Below, piece after piece: positions 14,694 to 21,235 of a stretch of DNA of 21,235 nt (positions within the stretch are counted from its first letter, which is position 1; the number at the start of each line of letters is the position of its first letter). Source of the stretch: Gammaproteobacteria bacterium (GTDB lineage Bacteria > Pseudomonadota > Gammaproteobacteria > Competibacterales > Competibacteraceae); assembly GCA_003562535.1 (NCBI GenBank), contig PWUP01000210.1, positions 1 through 21,235 on the forward strand, written 5' to 3'. The notes below the pieces were generated by a model that saw nothing but the letters and a program-made list of their open reading frames with translations, had not been told where the DNA came from and made no database searches. Made by a program: the position numbers and the translations under genes.

Positions 14694-15662
14694 CTAATAA
14701 GTCAGCAAAACCGAACCCCAGGTGAACCCACCGCCGAACGCTTCCAGCAATACCGTCTGCCCAGGCTGGATGCGCCCATCACGCACACCGACGTCTAAGG
14801 CCAATGGCACGGATGCCGCTGAGGTATTGGCATGATAACGCACTGTGCTGATCACTCGCGACATGGGCAGGTTAAGTTGACGAGCGGTGGCGACTAAAAT
14901 ACGCTCGTTGGCTTGATGAGGCACCAACCAATCAATCGCTTCAGCCGTCATTTGGTTAGCGCTTAACGTCTCATCGACAATCCGACCCAAAGTACGCACT
15001 GCCATTTTAAAGACTTCACTACCGCGCATGGCCACATAGGCTTGATTAAGGCAGGTTTGATCATAGCCGCTCGACACCCCGGCAGGAACCCATAGGAGTT
15101 CTTTATAACGGCCATCGGCATGGAGGTGGCTGGATAAAATGCCCGGTTCTTCAGAAGCTTCTAAAACCACAGCCCCTGCACCATCACCAAATAAAATGCA
15201 GGTGGTACGATCCGTCCAATCGAGGATACGTGAAAAGGTTTCAGACCCGACCACTAGGGCGCGACGGGCGCTGCCGGTGCGGACAAATTTATCGGCAATA
15301 CCCAAAGCATAGACAAACCCCGTACAAACGGCTTGCACATCGAAAGCAGGGCAACCATAAGCGCCTAAACGCGCCTGAATTTGCGTGGCAACACTAGGAA
15401 AGACGTGGTCAGGAGTCGTCGTTGCCACCACAATCAAATCCAGCGTATCCCCGTCGATACCCGCCGCGTCTAAGGCGCGGCGCGCGGCGTGTTCAGCGAG
15501 ATCCGCTGCGGTTTCATCGGGTGCGGCAATATGGCGTTGTTCGATACCCGTGCGCTCGAAAATCCACTCAGCACTGGTATCCACTTTTTGCTCTATATCA
15601 AAATTAGTCACTATGTGTTCCGGCAAATAACCGCCAGTGCCGATAATTCGTGCGTAGCTCAC
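14694..15662 (-). CDS. fabH: Beta-ketoacyl-ACP synthase III
   Basis: 322 aa. It starts fatty-acid synthesis by condensing acetyl-CoA with malonyl-ACP. The catalytic triad is complete: Cys113 (QAVCTGFVYAL), His249 (VPHQANERI) and Asn279 (YHANTSAAS). The glycine-rich tail EAFGGGFTWGS is typical. The start is GTG at 15662, sharing GTGA with the plsX stop, so it is coupled to plsX. The next gene is fabG rather than fabD. Confidence 0.97.
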   Translation of the reverse strand: MSYARIIGTGGYLPEHIVTNFDIEQKVDTSAEWIFERTGIEQRHIAAPDETAADLAEHAARRALDAAGIDGDTLDLIVVATTTPDHVFPSVATQIQARLGAYGCPAFDVQAVCTGFVYALGIADKFVRTGSARRALVVGSETFSRILDWTDRTTCILFGDGAGAVVLEASEEPGILSSHLHADGRYKELLWVPAGVSSGYDQTCLNQAYVAMRGSEVFKMAVRTLGRIVDETLSANQMTAEAIDWLVPHQANERILVATARQLNLPMSRVISTVRYHANTSAASVPLALDVGVRDGRIQPGQTVLLEAFGGGFTWGSVLLTY

Positions 15663-16678
15663 AACACCTGCTCGCTGTCCATGGGGATAAAATACCTGCT
15701 GATATGTTGTGGCACAGCATGGCGAACCTCTGACTGCGCCACGCGAATGGCATTGGCAAACGCTGTCGCATCAACGCCACCATGACTTTTGACCACAATG
15801 CCGGTCAGACCTAACAAACTCGCCCCATTATAACGCCGGGGATCAATTTGCCGACTCAATTGGTGCCATACTGGCAGTGCCAACCAACCACACAACCGTG
15901 CCCAGAGCGTGCGGCGGAACGCTTGGCGGGTGCAATGGTGGATTAGCTGCGCGGCACCCTCGCTGGCTTTTAGCGCCACATTACCCACAAACCCATCACA
16001 CACAACCACATCCACTCGATCCATAAACACGCCAGTGCCTTCGACAAAACCAATATAATTTAAATGGCTAGTGCTTAATAGTCGAGCGGCTTCTTTGACT
16101 TGCTCATTGCCTTTGATCTCTTCGGCACCGATGTTGAGCAAAGCCACACGCGGATGTTGAATCTGGTCAACCACCGTACACAGCACTGAACCCATAATCG
16201 CAAACTGTAACAAATGCTCGGCTCGGCTATCGACATTAGCGCCTAAATCGAGCATATGCACCTGACCGTGTACGGTTGGTAAACGGGTGCAAATCGCAGG
16301 CCGATCAATGCCGGGTAGCGTCTGCAGCACATGCTTGGCGGTCACCATTAACGCCCCCGTATTGCCGGCACTGACACACGCATCGGCGTCCCCCTGCTTG
16401 ACCAAATTAATCGCCACACGCATGGACGACTGTTTTTTGGAACGCAGGGCGTAGGCCGGCGACTCGTTCATTTCCACCTGTTGTGGTGCATGACGGACGG
16501 TAATCAACGCATGATCCGTGGCTGAATGCTTACGCAACTCAGCACGCAACAAGGATTCCTGTCCCACCAAAATGATGCGTAGGCCAGAACTGGCACAGGC
16601 TAAAGCAGCCGGCACCGTCACTGATGGCCCGTGATCCCCCCCCATAGCATCGACGGCAATGGTTACACAGGGGTTCAT
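15659..16678 (-). CDS. plsX: PlsX, phosphate acyltransferase (acyl-ACP:phosphate)
   Basis: 339 aa. It converts acyl-ACP and phosphate to acyl-phosphate, the acyl donor for PlsY at the start of phospholipid synthesis. It is peripheral to the inner membrane. Seen: AVDAMGGDHGP (8-18), NESPAYALRSKKQSSM (71-86), SAGNTGALM (103-111), LDLGANVD and CDGFVGNVALK. These are all strongly conserved in PlsX. It lies 38 bp after rpmF and overlaps fabH by 4 bp, the classic rpmF-plsX-fabH order that ties ribosome and membrane synthesis. Confidence 0.97.
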   Translation of the reverse strand: MNPCVTIAVDAMGGDHGPSVTVPAALACASSGLRIILVGQESLLRAELRKHSATDHALITVRHAPQQVEMNESPAYALRSKKQSSMRVAINLVKQGDADACVSAGNTGALMVTAKHVLQTLPGIDRPAICTRLPTVHGQVHMLDLGANVDSRAEHLLQFAIMGSVLCTVVDQIQHPRVALLNIGAEEIKGNEQVKEAARLLSTSHLNYIGFVEGTGVFMDRVDVVVCDGFVGNVALKASEGAAQLIHHCTRQAFRRTLWARLCGWLALPVWHQLSRQIDPRRYNGASLLGLTGIVVKSHGGVDATAFANAIRVAQSEVRHAVPQHISRYFIPMDSEQVL

Positions 16679-16716
16679 GATGGCTTAAACACGGTACAAG
16701 CAGACGGGGCTAAGAG

Positions 16717-16917
16717 TTAAGTCTCGCTATCGTCGTCTTCTTCGATCGGCTGGACAATCACTTGCCGACCTCGATAATAGCCTTCGGGGGGAATATGGTG
16801 GCGACGATGGGGTTCGCCAGTCGTTGGGTCAACCGCAAGGGTTTGACCACTTAATGCATCATGCGCACGACGCATATCCCGCTTGGAGCGGGTTTTCCGA
16901 TTTTGCTGCACAGCCAT
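16717..16917 (-). CDS. rpmF: Ribosomal protein L32
   Basis: 66 aa, highly basic N-terminal half. It begins MAVQQNRKTRSKRDMRRAHD, the characteristic L32 start, and ends with an acidic tail (EEDDDSET). The protein lacks the paired-cysteine zinc ribbon, so it is the zinc-independent form usual in Gammaproteobacteria. It follows yceD by 45 bp and precedes plsX. AGGAG lies close upstream of the ATG. Confidence 0.97.
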   Translation of the reverse strand: MAVQQNRKTRSKRDMRRAHDALSGQTLAVDPTTGEPHRRHHIPPEGYYRGRQVIVQPIEEDDDSET

Positions 16918-16962
16918 GCTGTCATAACTCCTAACAAGAAAATAATGTCACAAACCATCCTG

Positions 16963-17490
16963 TCAGGATGATTCCGATTGATCACGCTGCCACAAAGTCC
17001 GTAAATCCGCAAAAGGCCGCCGAGTGTTCAGCTCGACCACTTCAGAGGACTGCTGACTCACAGCGGGCATTTGGCAGTCTCCTTCTGGATGGCGCGGAAA
17101 TACCGGCAACAACAGCAGCAGTTCATCCTCGACGACATCCGTTAACTCAACCTCAACGGCGGCAATCAAAGGCTCATAGTGGACGGCCAAACGCTCAGCC
17201 GCTGACTCATCAGCCACAAGACCTAGTGCTATATGAGCATGCAAAGACAGCTCACAAGGCTTCAAACAGCGTTGGCACATCACGGTGACCCGCGCCCCGA
17301 TCTGACCCTCGACACAAGACTGCCCGTCGAAGTCGATGCTAAACTGCAAATCGACCTGTGGTTCGTCAAGCAGCTCACAGACCAAGGCTGGCAAACGCCG
17401 CAAGCGAGCGCGGGGCAAGAACCCTTGCAGTCGCGATCCCTGTCGAGCGAGCGCCCAAGGGTCAATGATGTCGGGAAGAGGGTCACACAT
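16963..17490 (-). CDS. yceD: YceD/DUF177 family protein (23S rRNA accumulation protein)
   Basis: 175 aa from the ATG at 17490. An ATG at 17505 would add five residues. The shorter form aligns better with E. coli YceD, where about ten residues precede the conserved Asp-Pro, and neither start has a strong ribosome site. DUF177 signatures are present: VMCQRCLKPCELSLH with the CxxC pair, then an acidic segment (VELTDVVEDELLLLLPVFPRH) and a C-terminal PFADLRTLWQRD. In E. coli, yceD sits directly before rpmF and has been linked to 23S rRNA accumulation or ribosome assembly; the mechanism is unclear. It is the first gene of the large minus-strand cluster and is divergent from maf. Confidence 0.9.
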   Translation of the reverse strand: MCDPLPDIIDPWALARQGSRLQGFLPRARLRRLPALVCELLDEPQVDLQFSIDFDGQSCVEGQIGARVTVMCQRCLKPCELSLHAHIALGLVADESAAERLAVHYEPLIAAVEVELTDVVEDELLLLLPVFPRHPEGDCQMPAVSQQSSEVVELNTRRPFADLRTLWQRDQSESS

Positions 17491-17505
17491 AAACTCAGTG
17501 ATCAT

Positions 17506-17576
17506 ATAGTGCTGTGCCCATAGTGTAAAGACAGATTGCGTATCAACTGGAAATATTTACATATAATGTCTGTAAA
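17506..17576. promoter_or_regulatory. Divergent control region between yceD-rpmF-fab cluster and maf
   Basis: This short AT-rich gap must hold promoters for both directions. On the plus strand a perfect TATAAT (17562-17567) overlaps the maf ATG; TTGCGT at 17536 is 20 nt upstream, too far for an ideal -35. On the minus strand TTGATA (17547-17542) and TATGGG 18 nt on form a weak pair. TTTACA (17556-17561) and TGTAAA (17571-17576) are exact inverted 6-mers 9 nt apart, centred on the TATAAT, a layout compatible with an operator. Which elements function cannot be settled by eye. Confidence 0.35.
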
Positions 17577-18168
17577 ATCAAATCATTCATCACGACAATT
17601 GGTGCTGGCTTCGACCTCGGCCTACCGCCGTGAACTGTTACAACGGCTTGGTCTGGCCTTCACCACGGTCAAACCCCTAGTGGATGAAACCCCTGAGGTT
17701 GACGAACACCCCGCTGCTTTAGCCGAACGCTTAGCCATTTTAAAAGCCCGCGCTGGAGCCGCCTTAGCCTCGCAAGCCTTAGTCATTGGCTCTGATCAGA
17801 GCGCTGAACTTGATAGGCAAATTTTGAGCAAACCGGGTAACCGAGCGCGGGCTGTGCAGCAGCTCACCCAGCTTTCCGGGCGCTGTGTAGTGTTTCACAC
17901 GGGGTTGTGCCTGCATGATGGACGTGATGGCCGCGAACAAAGCATTGTCGTGCCTTATCGCGTCTGGTTTCGTTCACTGGATCAAGCCCTGATTGAACGT
18001 TATCTCGACCGCGAGCAACCCTATGATTGTACCGGTGCGTTCAAATCTGAACGATTAGGCATTGCCCTGTGCGAGCGTTTTCAAGGCGATGACCCTAACG
18101 CATTAATCGGTTTGCCGCTGATTCAACTGTGTCGGATGCTCGAACGAGTCGGCGTATCCGTCGTCTAA
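17566..18168 (+). CDS. yceF: Maf family nucleotide pyrophosphatase, YceF type
   Basis: 200 aa from the ATG at 17566. A TTG at 17536 extends the frame but is not supported by homology. Maf proteins are cytoplasmic house-cleaning nucleoside triphosphate pyrophosphatases; the YceF branch prefers 7-methyl-GTP. Seen: LASTSAYRRELL (14-25, the Maf signature ASxSxxRxxLL), VDETP (39-43), GSDQ with the catalytic Asp77, and the YceF-type GAFKSERLGI (157-166) and GLPLIQLCRML. It is divergent from yceD, as in E. coli. A DUF4124 gene follows 33 bp downstream on the same strand and is probably cotranscribed. Confidence 0.94.
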   Translation: MSVKSNHSSRQLVLASTSAYRRELLQRLGLAFTTVKPLVDETPEVDEHPAALAERLAILKARAGAALASQALVIGSDQSAELDRQILSKPGNRARAVQQLTQLSGRCVVFHTGLCLHDGRDGREQSIVVPYRVWFRSLDQALIERYLDREQPYDCTGAFKSERLGIALCERFQGDDPNALIGLPLIQLCRMLERVGVSVV

Positions 18169-18201
18169 AACAAGAATCCGCAAATTCGGGCAATCGACTC
18201 T

Positions 18202-18816
18202 ATGCACACCCTATTACGCAAACTCATAGGCACTGCCGGGTTATTAGTGCTCTGTATGCCGAGCGTTCAGGCGGATATTTTCACATGGACTGACGCTCAG
18301 GGTCGAGTACATTACAGCGATCAGCCCCCCGCTGACCGCACTGCCCGCGCCCTTGACCTCCAGCACACCAACGTCTCTACCATTGGGGGGGCTGCCCTGC
18401 GTCCCGAAGAGCGGGAGTGGCTAACCCAAATGGATCAGCGCCGTGCGGAAGCCCAACGCGCCGCAGCCCAGCGAGCGGCCTTAGCACCGATTATCATCAC
18501 TCCGCCAGCGGCACCCCCAGAACCACAACCCAGAACCCGCACCATCATCCGCTATCCGGTGCCCTATCCGCATTATCCACCGCAGCGCACCACCGGCTTA
18601 GGGCTAGAACTGTCCAGCGATCATTGGCGATTGCAATTCGGGCATCAGATACACCACCATACGCGGCGATCTGTGCCTGATCGACGGTATCCGCGCCATG
18701 ATCATGACGGGCGCAATCGCTACCATACAGAGACCGAGGTCAACCGCGAGGCACCGAATGAGCGTTCACGCCCACCCAACCGTTACCGCCCCCAAGCCAC
18801 CCGCTGGCCGGGTTAA
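18202..18816 (+). CDS. Exported DUF4124-domain protein with proline/histidine/arginine-rich tail
   Basis: 204 aa. A classical signal peptide (residues 1-24, hydrophobic IGTAGLLVLCMPSVQA) should send it to the periplasm. It is followed by a DUF4124 domain (about 25-50, DIFTWTDAQGRVHYSDQPP), a short beta-rich module common in proteobacterial envelope proteins of unknown function. An Ala/Arg/Gln-rich helical stretch comes next (about 68-93), then a proline- and tyrosine-rich segment (RYPVPYPHYPPQR) and a low-complexity C-terminus full of His, Arg and Asn (HQIHHHTRRS, RHDHDGRNRYH). The tail might bind metal or polyanions, but this is speculation. It is 33 bp after yceF and its stop overlaps the stop of the convergent pheA. 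Function unknown. Confidence 0.8.
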   Translation: MHTLLRKLIGTAGLLVLCMPSVQADIFTWTDAQGRVHYSDQPPADRTARALDLQHTNVSTIGGAALRPEEREWLTQMDQRRAEAQRAAAQRAALAPIIITPPAAPPEPQPRTRTIIRYPVPYPHYPPQRTTGLGLELSSDHWRLQFGHQIHHHTRRSVPDRRYPRHDHDGRNRYHTETEVNREAPNERSRPPNRYRPQATRWPG

Positions 18817-19673
18817 TCCAGCCGATGTTCACGCCGGAACGGATGCGCCGGATACACGCCGATGACTTTCATCATAGAGGTAAAATACTGTAACTCTTGC
18901 AACGCATAGTCCACCTGCCGTTCGGCCACATGCCCTTCAATCTCGGCGTAGAACTGCGCAATGGTAAAGGCATTATCCGTCATATAACTTTCCAGTTTGA
19001 CCGTATTTACACCATTGGTCGCAAACCCACCTAGTGCTTTGTACAAGGCGGCGGGCACACTGCGCACTTGAAAAATCAGGCTGGTAATGCTCGGTGTACT
19101 CGGCGGTGGATCGGCACGCTGTGCGGCCAATACCACAAAGCGCGTGGTATTACCCAAACGGTCTTCCAAACGAGTGCGCAAAGACGCCAACCCATAAATT
19201 TCACCGGCCAAACTGGAACCAATCGCCGCCACGCTAGGGTCTCCCCGTTCGGCCACTTCACGAGCAGCCCCAGCGGTATCGGCACTGTTAACCGGTTTGA
19301 GACCCAATTCACGGATCATACCTCGGCATTGCGCCAAAGCCTGGGGGTGACTGTGGACAGTGCGAATATCGTCTAAACTTGCTCCTGGTATCGCCAATAA
19401 ATGATGCTGCACCCGTAAGAAATGCTCACCGGTGATGTATAAACGCGACTCTGGCAACAGGTGATGGATATCCGCCACGCGCCCACCCAAAGAATTTTCA
19501 ATCGGCATCATGGCCAAAGCCGCTTGACCGTTACGGATGGTATCAAAAGCGTCGGCAAAGGTCTGACAAGGCAAGGTATCCAAGTGCGGATAAACCTGTT
19601 GACACATTAAATGCGAATAGGCTCCGAGTTGACCTTGAAAAGCAATCGTTTGACTGGGATCAGTTGGGCTCAT
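18813..19673 (-). CDS. pheA: Prephenate dehydratase, monofunctional with ACT domain
   Basis: 286 aa. It converts prephenate to phenylpyruvate, the committed step to phenylalanine. The catalytic PDT domain is about 8-182: IAFQGQLGAYSH (10-21), MMPIENSLGGRV (55-66) and NTTRF (175-179) with the catalytic Thr-Arg-Phe. A regulatory ACT domain follows (about 196-275) with GVNTVKLESYM and the C-terminal GVYPAHPFR. There is no chorismate-mutase domain. The ESYM form of the ESRP motif and the YPAHPFR end resemble stand-alone alphaproteobacterial-type dehydratases rather than the fused P-protein usual in Gammaproteobacteria. A strong promoter-like sequence lies upstream; the ATG lacks a clear Shine-Dalgarno. 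Confidence 0.93.
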   Translation of the reverse strand: MSPTDPSQTIAFQGQLGAYSHLMCQQVYPHLDTLPCQTFADAFDTIRNGQAALAMMPIENSLGGRVADIHHLLPESRLYITGEHFLRVQHHLLAIPGASLDDIRTVHSHPQALAQCRGMIRELGLKPVNSADTAGAAREVAERGDPSVAAIGSSLAGEIYGLASLRTRLEDRLGNTTRFVVLAAQRADPPPSTPSITSLIFQVRSVPAALYKALGGFATNGVNTVKLESYMTDNAFTIAQFYAEIEGHVAERQVDYALQELQYFTSMMKVIGVYPAHPFRREHRLD

Positions 19674-19706
19674 GGACTTTGAGAATTGGTTAACATCAGG
19701 CGGTGG

Positions 19707-19735
19707 ATTATCGAAGCCCTACACGGTACTGTCAA
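19707..19735 (-). promoter_or_regulatory. Strong sigma70-type promoter for pheA
   Basis: On the minus strand a perfect -35 TTGACA (19735-19730) is followed after exactly 17 nt by GATAAT (19712-19707; 5 of 6 match). Transcription would start near 19700, leaving a leader of about 26 nt. This is the best-matching promoter in the window. The short leader leaves no room for a Phe leader-peptide attenuator. Confidence 0.65.
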
Positions 19736-19769
19736 TCTAGCGCACTGCACCATGCCCAGCCCGTAGCAC

Positions 19770-19798
19770 TTGCCATCACGGCTAACAGTCTGCATATT
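19770..19798 (+). promoter_or_regulatory. Sigma70-type promoter for cnoX-dcd
   Basis: TTGCCA (19770-19775; 5 of 6) and CATATT (19793-19798; 4 of 6) are separated by exactly 17 nt. The predicted start near 19805 precedes the TATGGAG ribosome site and the ATG at 19834. It is back to back with the pheA promoter, with no overlap. Confidence 0.5.
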
Positions 19799-19833
19799 GT
19801 TCTCTAAAATTACCTTATGGAGTGTGTATAAGC

Positions 19834-20709
19834 ATGGCTGATTCCCCTTACGTGCTGAATGTGACAACCCAAAATTTTGAACAGCTTGTCCAATCCTCAT
19901 TTCAAACCCCGGTGATGCTGGATTTTTGGGCACCGTGGTGTGGCCCATGTAAATCACTGACACCCATTCTGGAGAAACTCGCGGCTGAGTACGCGGGGGC
20001 TTTTGTACTGGCCAAGATCAACACCGATGAAGAGCAAATGTTAGCGACCCAATTGGGCATTCGTAGCCTGCCCACGGTGATGCTGATCAAAGACGGCCAA
20101 CAACTGGATGGTTTTATGGGTGCTCAGCCCGAGGGGCAGATTCGCGCCCTGCTGGAGCGCCATCTGGGTACAGCGCAAGCAACCGCCCCAACTGGCGACC
20201 AACGCCTGACTGAAGCCGAAACCTTAATGGCTGCTGGCCAGTCGGAACAAGCAGTGGCGTTATTGCGCGTCCTGAGTGCTGATGAACCGGATAATCACGA
20301 TCTGCAATTAATGCTGGCTCAAGCGTTATTGCAAACCGGCGCTATCGACGAAGTTGAGAAGATTCTGACGGGTCTGCCCAGCGAACAGCAAAATGGTGAT
20401 CAAGCCAAGGCGATTCGTGCCCGGATGCAGTTTGCAACACAAATGGCCGATACACCGCCCTTATCGGTTCTGCATGAGCGGCTGGAGGCCGATCCCAAGG
20501 ACATTGAAGCGCGCTATTTACTGGCCGTGCATCTGTTAGTGGCGGGTGATCATGCAGCGGCTTTGGAAGAATTGCTCACAGTCATGCGCCAAGACCGCAG
20601 TTTTCGCGATGACATTGGCCGACGCAGCTTGGTCGATGCCTTTGCGATTATTGACGACCCGGCCTTGATTACCCGCTACCGCCAGCGCATGGCCAGTTTG
20701 TTGTTCTAA
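19834..20709 (+). CDS. cnoX: CnoX/YbbN-type thioredoxin-TPR chaperedoxin
   Basis: 291 aa from the ATG at 19834, with TATGGAG 11 nt upstream. A GTG at 19822 overlaps that ribosome site and was rejected. The N-terminal thioredoxin domain (about 5-112) has an intact active site WCGPC (35-39) and the cis-Pro SLPT (78-81). The C-terminal half (about 120-291) is helical, TPR-like, matching CnoX. In E. coli this protein protects unfolded clients from oxidation and passes them to GroEL and DnaK, and its active site has lost the first Cys (SQHC). The complete CGPC here suggests that this orthologue can also do disulfide exchange. The stop codon overlaps the dcd start (TAATG), so the two are translationally coupled. 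Confidence 0.92.
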   Translation: MADSPYVLNVTTQNFEQLVQSSFQTPVMLDFWAPWCGPCKSLTPILEKLAAEYAGAFVLAKINTDEEQMLATQLGIRSLPTVMLIKDGQQLDGFMGAQPEGQIRALLERHLGTAQATAPTGDQRLTEAETLMAAGQSEQAVALLRVLSADEPDNHDLQLMLAQALLQTGAIDEVEKILTGLPSEQQNGDQAKAIRARMQFATQMADTPPLSVLHERLEADPKDIEARYLLAVHLLVAGDHAAALEELLTVMRQDRSFRDDIGRRSLVDAFAIIDDPALITRYRQRMASLLF

Positions 20710-21235
20710 TGGGCGTTAAATCCGATCGTTGGATTCGGCAAATGGCAGCCGAACGTGGAATGATTACGCCGTTTGAGCCTGATCAGGTCCGTACCGTGAA
20801 CGGCCAGCGGGTGATTTCTTACGGTACCTCCAGTTACGGCTATGATGTACGCTGCGCTGATGAGTTTAAAATTTTCACTAATATCAACTCCAGTATTGTC
20901 GATCCCAAAGCCTTTGATGCGGGGAGTTTTGTCGATCTGCAAGCCAAGGAGTGCATTATCCCGCCGAATTCATTTGCCCTCGCCCGCACCGTGGAATACT
21001 TCCGTATTCCACGGGATGTTCTCGTCGTGTGCTTAGGGAAAAGCACGTATGCACGTTGTTTTCGCGGTGACACTCGCGTTGCTTTAGTGGACGGCAGCAC
21101 CCCGACTCTGGAGGATATGGCTGACCGCGCTGAACAGGGTGAATTGTTCTGGGGTTATAGCCTCGGCGAGTTCGGGCGAGTGATGGTCTCTTTGCTGGAA
21201 GCGCCGCGTTTTATTGGCCGGGACGCGCTGCTGGC
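20709..21235 (+). CDS. dcd: dCTP deaminase, interrupted by an in-frame intein (partial, runs off window)
   Basis: 175 codons are visible from the ATG at 20709, which shares its A with the cnoX TAA. Residues 1-116 match the roughly 188-aa bacterial Dcd subfamily: VKSDRWIRQMA, VISYGTSSYGYDVRC, VDPKAFD, IIPPNSFALARTVEYFRIP and LGKSTYAR. The enzyme deaminates dCTP to dUTP to feed dTMP synthesis. KSTYAR forms part of the nucleotide-binding active site. In ordinary homologues the next residues are CGIIVNVTPLEPEWEG. Here Cys117 is followed instead by FRGDTRVALVDG and further intein-like sequence in the same frame with no stop. The catalytic Glu region is therefore beyond the window, and activity must depend on protein splicing. 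A frameshift does not explain it, since no other frame restores the family sequence. Confidence 0.93.
   Translation, partial: MGVKSDRWIRQMAAERGMITPFEPDQVRTVNGQRVISYGTSSYGYDVRCADEFKIFTNINSSIVDPKAFDAGSFVDLQAKECIIPPNSFALARTVEYFRIPRDVLVVCLGKSTYARCFRGDTRVALVDGSTPTLEDMADRAEQGELFWGYSLGEFGRVMVSLLEAPRFIGRDALL
21057..21235 (+). mobile_element. N-terminal part of an intein (Hint domain) inserted in Dcd, truncated by window end
   Basis: The foreign segment begins at codon 117 (TGT at 21057). Its first residues, C-F-R-G-D-T-R-V-A-L-V-D-G, fit intein splicing block A: the Cys1 nucleophile, then GDT and a beta strand. Further on, LFWGYSL and LLEAPRFIGRDALL fit the Hint beta-rich fold with its GYS turn. The insertion lies exactly before the conserved Cys of STYAR-CGIIV, so that Cys could serve as the +1 extein residue after splicing. 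About 59 intein residues are visible. Block B (TxxH), any LAGLIDADG homing endonuclease and the C-terminal HN would be downstream. No composition break is evident. The only weakness is truncation. Confidence 0.82.

Noticed and set aside
19674..19706. Phe leader-peptide attenuator upstream of pheA
   Set aside because: The predicted leader is only about 26 nt and has no Phe-codon run or alternative hairpins.
21057..21235. Frameshift or sequencing error as the reason Dcd similarity stops
   Set aside because: Neither of the other two plus frames after 21057 shows the expected CGIIVNV continuation. One stops within a few codons, and the present frame stays open with a coherent Hint-like sequence to the window edge.

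Overview
The window reads as a chromosomal segment of a gammaproteobacterium. Evidence for this is the rpmF-plsX-fab gene order, the YceF-type Maf protein, the gammaproteobacterial RraA and Tex, and a Dcd that closely resembles what I recall of the Pseudomonas-type enzyme. A complete set of genes for the osmoprotectant N-acetylglutaminylglutamine amide (NAGGN) suggests a halotolerant or osmotically stressed lifestyle. I cannot name the genus. Coding density is very high, and no rRNA, tRNA, CRISPR array, transposase or phage gene was seen.

Layout. (1) Positions 1-162 hold the 3' end of an unrecognised plus-strand gene that converges on the next block. (2) The minus-strand block 3591-176 is a Tat-exported MepK-like (DUF882/M15) murein endopeptidase, rraA and tex. 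Spacing is 3 bp and then a 4-bp overlap, so this looks like one operon. (3) The minus-strand block 9478-3722 is asnO-ngg-M42 peptidase, the NAGGN trio, with overlapping genes. A glucokinase gene follows 30 bp downstream. A promoter-like sequence and a small palindrome precede asnO. (4) The minus-strand block 17490-9590 is yceD-rpmF-plsX-fabH-fabG-acpP-fabF-mltG-tmk-holB. It is the usual fatty-acid/phospholipid cluster joined to the MltG, thymidylate kinase and Pol III delta-prime genes, but fabD and pabC are missing from their customary places. An 81-bp near-perfect inverted repeat lies between acpP and fabF. (5) Divergent from yceD on the plus strand are maf (yceF) and a DUF4124 exported protein. 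The latter converges on a minus-strand stand-alone prephenate dehydratase, and their stop codons overlap at a TTAA. (6) Divergent from the prephenate dehydratase on the plus strand are cnoX (thioredoxin-TPR) and then dcd, coupled through TAATG.

The most notable feature is at the right edge. The dCTP deaminase reading frame matches the family up to the active-site KSTYAR motif. At the conserved Cys it passes, in frame, into a sequence that looks like the N-terminal splicing block of an intein (Cys1 followed by GDTRVALVDG). The rest of the intein and the C-extein lie beyond the window.

Functionally, the large minus-strand cluster makes acyl-ACP and starts phospholipid synthesis, and it carries L32, dTMP kinase and clamp-loader genes. 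The NAGGN genes make a compatible dipeptide. CnoX and Dcd serve protein folding under stress and dUTP/dTTP supply, respectively.
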